Below are positions 60,301 to 64,000 of a stretch of 64,000 nt of DNA, one piece after another. Origin of the DNA: Rhytidiadelphus loreus. Lineage: Eukaryota; Streptophyta; Bryopsida; Hypnales; Hylocomiaceae. The DNA lies in contig OX344761.1 of NCBI GenBank assembly GCA_947034895.1, forward strand, positions 36,592,863 through 36,656,862, read 5' to 3'. The notes under the pieces were generated by a model. It worked only from the letters and a program-made list of their open reading frames with translations, was not told the DNA's origin and made no database searches. The stretch's first letter is position 1, and every line of letters begins with the position of its first letter. A program made the position numbers and the translations under genes.

Positions 60301-61586
60301 TTCATTGTGCCTAGGTCCAAAATTATCCAGTCCCATGCATTTTGAATACTACTGTAGAGAAACTAAGCTTTCCAAATCTACATCTACTCCGCTTGAAGAT
60401 TTCCTAAAAGGATAACTTTCTGCTGAAAGTTTTAGTCAGTGCACGGTTTTAGCCTTCTTTCCCCACGGCCTTGGGGCCTATCCAACCAGCTGGTAGGATT
60501 AGGTACCTTCACTGGATTTTACAAGAAGTCGATGAATCTCAACAACACGGGAGAACCTCATCACTTGTTGTTGTTTTTTCTTTTCTAGAAACAAATGGAG
60601 ATCCATTGCAAAACAAAAGTACAAAGCAGCCAAGCCCAAGAGGCTGGACACAGAAAGGAGTAAAGGAAAAGAAAAAGAAAAACCCAGCTAAAGAGAGCCG
60701 ACAGGACATGAAATGTCACCAACTCTGGAGGCCATCGATCACGCTGGACTGGGTCCAGAGATGATATCGAATTCACTCCAAATCCTGCGAGCTAGCTTGT
60801 TGGGGTCTCTTCTGTGCTCGGAGTTGAGCTCGAAGGAGTGCTGCGCGCCCAGAATCCAGCAAGGCTTCCCACAAAGCTCGTTCAAGTCCAACCGTTGGCC
60901 ATCTCTCGCTACAGTAGCGAGTAGTACTGGGCTATTTCGAGATAGAGGTCCAAAATCACTTGCTCTTGTTGAGGTGGATTGCCGAGGCATGTACCGGAGT
61001 CACGGTGTCGGTATTGATGAGTTTTTTTATCTCAAGATATAAATTACGATAGATCTCTCTCATCTGCGCTAGACAAAACAGATTCAGTGTTCGGGATTCC
61101 AGAGGGATTTTGTTGAAGGCGCCTTGGAAGAGTCATTCTGTTTTTTGAATGCGAAAGGAGCTTGCAAGTTCTATCGATCAGTAGCTAGAGTATTATACTC
61201 CGTAAATTTTTCGGGGGTGGGGTCCCAGTAGAGTAGTTGTGGTGTGCTGGTGCCTTCTCTCACTCTCCTGGTTCTCGCTTGGGGAGTTGGCATGCCAGGC
61301 ATCCTAAACCCTGATTCAAGACCACCTTCTCAGACCCAGTAACCGTTTGCCATAGCATCGATCGTGGTAGACACACGGTGTGAGTCACCAATTCATCATT
61401 CAGGCATGAATGTCGTCGTCGTCGTCATTGCTTCTCTGGTCGAACTGTAAACCTCTTAGGGCTGACTGGTTGAGTATTATGGCTTCGTTGAACTGAATTT
61501 GCTTCAATCTCATAATTTCAGATAGCACAAGGTTGTGGTAATCAGACAGTCCTCTGCCATTTCGAAAGCTTGCTTGCTTGCTAGTC
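60301..61586 (+). other. GC-richer upstream region and probable leader of the GT47 gene
   Basis: Frames on both strands at 60,471-61,042 are open but unrecognised, which suggests composition rather than coding. Closer to the gene are a (GTC)5 tract at 61,412-61,426 and two short upstream ORFs. No clear TATA box is visible. Confidence 0.4.
61406..61450 (+). promoter_or_regulatory. Upstream ORF with a poly-valine run
   Basis: ATG-AAT followed by five GTC codons and ending at TAA: 14 codons. A second upstream ORF of five codons follows at 61,479-61,496. Both end before the main start at 61,587, so reinitiation would be possible. They are relevant only if the transcript includes them. Confidence 0.3.
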
Positions 61587-62873
61587 ATGGGGCTATTCTC
61601 GAAAGAGCGTACGGTGTCGGTCTTTTTCTCCTACTCCATCTCGGTGTTGCTTCTGGGCTTGTGGATTTCTTCCATCTCAGTATTTGGACTCAGATCTCTG
61701 GACTCGCTCGATGGGCTGTACGAGTTTCCAGACGAAATCACCCGTGACGCTGGCGACTCTACTAGTTTGCCCGTTTCGCCATTGGAAATCTCGGAGACGG
61801 AACTTCAAGCGCTGCAAGGGAGCCTTCCCAAGTTGTACCACTCCCCCGAGATTCTCACCCTGAGTTACGAGGAGATGTGGAAGCGGATGCAGGTCTGGAT
61901 TTACCCTTCCCAGGAGTCTCGCTACGAGCATAAGTACGACGGATCCTTTGGCGTCACGGAGGACCTCAGCAGCACCGCGGATCTCTTCTTCCGCCTGCTC
62001 TCCCGCAGCGAGTTCGTCACCGAGAATCCCAAGCAAGCGCAGCTCTTCCTCCTCCCCGTCTCAATGGACTCCCTCTGGCTCGATCTCGGCCCTACTGGCG
62101 TCGCGGACCAGTTCAAGCGCTACGTCCAGAAAATCCGAACCGATTTCCCCTTCTGGGACCGCTCTCTTGGTGCAGATCACTTGTACTTATCCTGCCACGC
62201 CTTCGACCGCACCAGCAAGCACCGCAACTTCTTAGAGCTCGCGAAGAACACCATCCAAGCCTCCTGCGCGCCGCTTCGGCACAAGCAAATGTTCTACCCG
62301 CACAAGGACATGGTGTTTCCTGAATACAAGCCCGTCACGCAACAGCAGATCCATGCTGCGCTCGCGGGGAGAGGCGCCAAAAGAACCAGTCTTGCGTATT
62401 TCCCTGCCACGCGGGACGCATCTCAGCTTCCGAATCCCGATGCGGACTTCGAGGTGGAGTCGGATCCATCTCCGCATCGATCCTCCGTTTATGCAAAACT
62501 GGCGAGGACGAAGTTCTGCGTGAGCTTGCCGCCCCACGACGCGCTCAGCGTGGTGGACGCGCTCCGGTTCGGGTGCGTACCGGTGGTGGTGGCCAAGTCG
62601 ACTCTGCATGACTTGCCGTTTCAGGGATTCCTCGATTGGCATCAATTTGTGCTCGTGCTGGGCGTGGAGGATCTGCCGAAGTTGAAGGCCATATTGTTGG
62701 GCGTGGCGCCTGCGAAGTATGCGGAAATGCAATACTTGGGCCACCAGGCCAGCAAGCATCTGGAGTGGAACAATCCGCCTGTGGCGTATGATGCGTTTCA
62801 CATGACGTTGCTGGAGCTTTGGGTGCGGCGCCATAGCATCAAGTACGTCAGACGAGAAGCGGCGTCGGCGTAG
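61587..62873 (+). CDS. GT47 exostosin-family glycosyltransferase, single exon
   Basis: The protein is 428 residues. After a nine-residue polar start there is one hydrophobic segment (about 10-36), so it should be a type II membrane protein of the Golgi. The exostosin domain follows: MQVWIYPSQES, AQLFLLPVSMDSLW, a GADH motif at 195-198 within the block running to LYLSCHAF, a PHKDMVFPEY block, and KFCVSLPPHDALSVVDALRF from 309 leading into GCVPVVVA. Plant GT47 enzymes add sugars to hemicellulose, pectin or wall glycoproteins. The substrate here cannot be told. The Arg usual in the SxRxxDA motif is replaced (SVVDA), so donor binding may differ. The start is the first in-frame ATG, with G at +4. 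No intron is seen. Codons are GC-rich like SCR. Confidence 0.85.
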   Translation: MGLFSKERTVSVFFSYSISVLLLGLWISSISVFGLRSLDSLDGLYEFPDEITRDAGDSTSLPVSPLEISETELQALQGSLPKLYHSPEILTLSYEEMWKRMQVWIYPSQESRYEHKYDGSFGVTEDLSSTADLFFRLLSRSEFVTENPKQAQLFLLPVSMDSLWLDLGPTGVADQFKRYVQKIRTDFPFWDRSLGADHLYLSCHAFDRTSKHRNFLELAKNTIQASCAPLRHKQMFYPHKDMVFPEYKPVTQQQIHAALAGRGAKRTSLAYFPATRDASQLPNPDADFEVESDPSPHRSSVYAKLARTKFCVSLPPHDALSVVDALRFGCVPVVVAKSTLHDLPFQGFLDWHQFVLVLGVEDLPKLKAILLGVAPAKYAEMQYLGHQASKHLEWNNPPVAYDAFHMTLLELWVRRHSIKYVRREAASA

Positions 62874-64000
62874 AGCTAGAGTTTTCCTCGTCATACATGT
62901 AAGTTATTTATTGATTAGTTCGTCTCTTATGATTCAATTAAGCGGAATTCAACGCGGTGATGGCGTTGAATTTTGTATCCTGTATTCAGTTTCGCCGGTT
63001 AGCACGATTGGAATTTTAGGGTTTAGGGTGTAGATTCACTGGGCGGGCGAAGTACGCCAGGGTTGGTGAATTTCTGTACATTGAGGTCATGATGTAATTA
63101 TCCATTTTGGGTGCGGTTGCAATTTTAAGGATTGATCCATCGATGCGTAACATTGTTTGGCTTGTTAAGCCAAGATATTCCCTGCCATAAATGGCTAGAG
63201 ACGACACTGATACTCTGCAGCTGTTAGACTCTTGTGCTTAAGCAATTAGAGCTGCATTTGTTTCACCAACATTCTCAATCTTCGGCAAATACAGACCAAC
63301 AAGCTATCGAAGCTTCACTCTTCATCAAGGATTCCCCAATTGCATGGGTTAATTATGTTATACCCCATTTGACTGGTTAATATACTCGTGTATTATGGAC
63401 TAAACAGCCTTGAGAGTGGTAAGGAATCAACATTTAAGAGAGTACATTTCGGCTTCCCAGAGAGCGTACATTGAACAGGAAAATATTTTATCACCCCCTT
63501 CGTCTCAACCCAAGAAAATTCGACACAGCTGCATTGACTTACTATTAACATAAAATTAAAGTGTGGGAGATTAAAGCTAAAAATGGAAACCTATGTTCCT
63601 TCTAAGGGTGTAGAAATGACTGCAAAAGACAAGAAGTGCAAAAAGGTTCAAATGTTTCAAGTTTGTTCAATGGCATCAAGGGATTTAAGTTGTCAAGTAA
63701 TGATTGCAATCAGCAAGGAGAAACGGAGAATGGAGATTCCATACGCTCGGAATCTGTTTTCCTTCTGCTCAATAAAAAGAATAATTGTTAACCAATCCAA
63801 AGACATGCTCGGTAGCATGCATAGATACCTAGTGTTCTACAGAATCTTTTCTCTCGTGACGTACATTTTGGGATCATACAACTCTACCACTACCACTACC
63901 AGTAGGTGTAAACTCCACTCAGAATGATACAAGTCTGCAAATCAGATCAACTCCAACTCAAGCCGGGAACCATTTTGAAAAACATCAACCAAAAACAATT
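62874..64000. other. Downstream region of the GT47 gene, no gene recognised
   Basis: It contains TAAGTTATTTATTGATTAG soon after the stop, which could serve for 3' processing, and no canonical AATAAA nearby. A 114-residue frame at 63,583-63,927 has no family motif. Confidence 0.4.

Noticed and set aside
60739..60990. 83-residue minus-strand frame upstream of the GT47 gene
   Set aside because: Frames are open on both strands here and no motif or homologue is recognised. It probably reflects composition.
61578..61586. Extension of the GT47 protein to a TTG at 61,578
   Set aside because: It is not a eukaryotic start codon. The ATG at 61,587 is the first in frame.
61677..62894. Minus-strand frames of 119 and 220 residues opposite the GT47 gene
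   Set aside because: They are shadows of the coding strand, rich in Arg and His, with no recognisable domain.

Overview
The window is nuclear DNA of a land plant, most probably a seedless one (moss, liverwort or lycophyte grade). The evidence is a SCARECROW-type GRAS transcription factor, a plant LCAT-like phospholipase with eleven short GT-AG introns, and a plant GT47 exostosin-type glycosyltransferase. The species cannot be fixed from the sequence. Moss-like is only a guess, based on the intronless SCARECROW gene, the GC-rich codons inside AT-rich surroundings, and the low gene density. I find three convincing protein-coding genes in 64 kb, all on the + strand and more than 11 kb apart. They do not form a functional cluster.

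Layout. Bases 1-25,300 are AT-rich and hold no recognisable gene. They are filled with non-autonomous DNA-transposon-like elements: a family ending in TTAA + CCCTAAA, a 255-bp CATTAGATG family, a TA-flanked 370-bp pair and a Harbinger-like MITE. Two GC-richer islands (about 16.3-17.6 kb and a long inverted repeat at 21.75-22.39 kb) are unexplained. Bases 25.3-28.6 kb are the GC-richer upstream region of the SCARECROW gene (28,648-31,239). Bases 31.2-42.6 kb carry a MITE with perfect inverted ends, a nearly perfect 65-bp x 9 minisatellite, an 800-bp TTAA-bounded element and further family members. The LCAT-like gene spans 42,701-46,745 and has a strong potential G-quadruplex just upstream of its start. 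Bases 47.7-60.3 kb are again repeat-dominated, including a transposon that carries a second one inside it (52.5-53.7 kb) and a GC-rich double inverted repeat at 53.9-54.5 kb. The GT47 gene (61,587-62,873) closes the window.

The most informative result is the transposon layer. No reverse transcriptase, integrase, transposase or helicase reading frame is visible anywhere, yet at least ten copies or fragments of one inverted-repeat family and five copies of a second family can be traced by eye. Copies of the second family sit inside copies of the first, and uninterrupted paralogues in the same window show the empty sites. TTAA at both ends followed by CCC is the signature known for piggyBac-type elements, which are unusual in plants. 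That assignment is inference.

No CRISPR array, rRNA, tRNA, organellar block or prokaryotic operon was found. Exon boundaries, inverted-repeat ends and reading frames were worked out by hand. Identities are by recognition of family motifs, without a database search.
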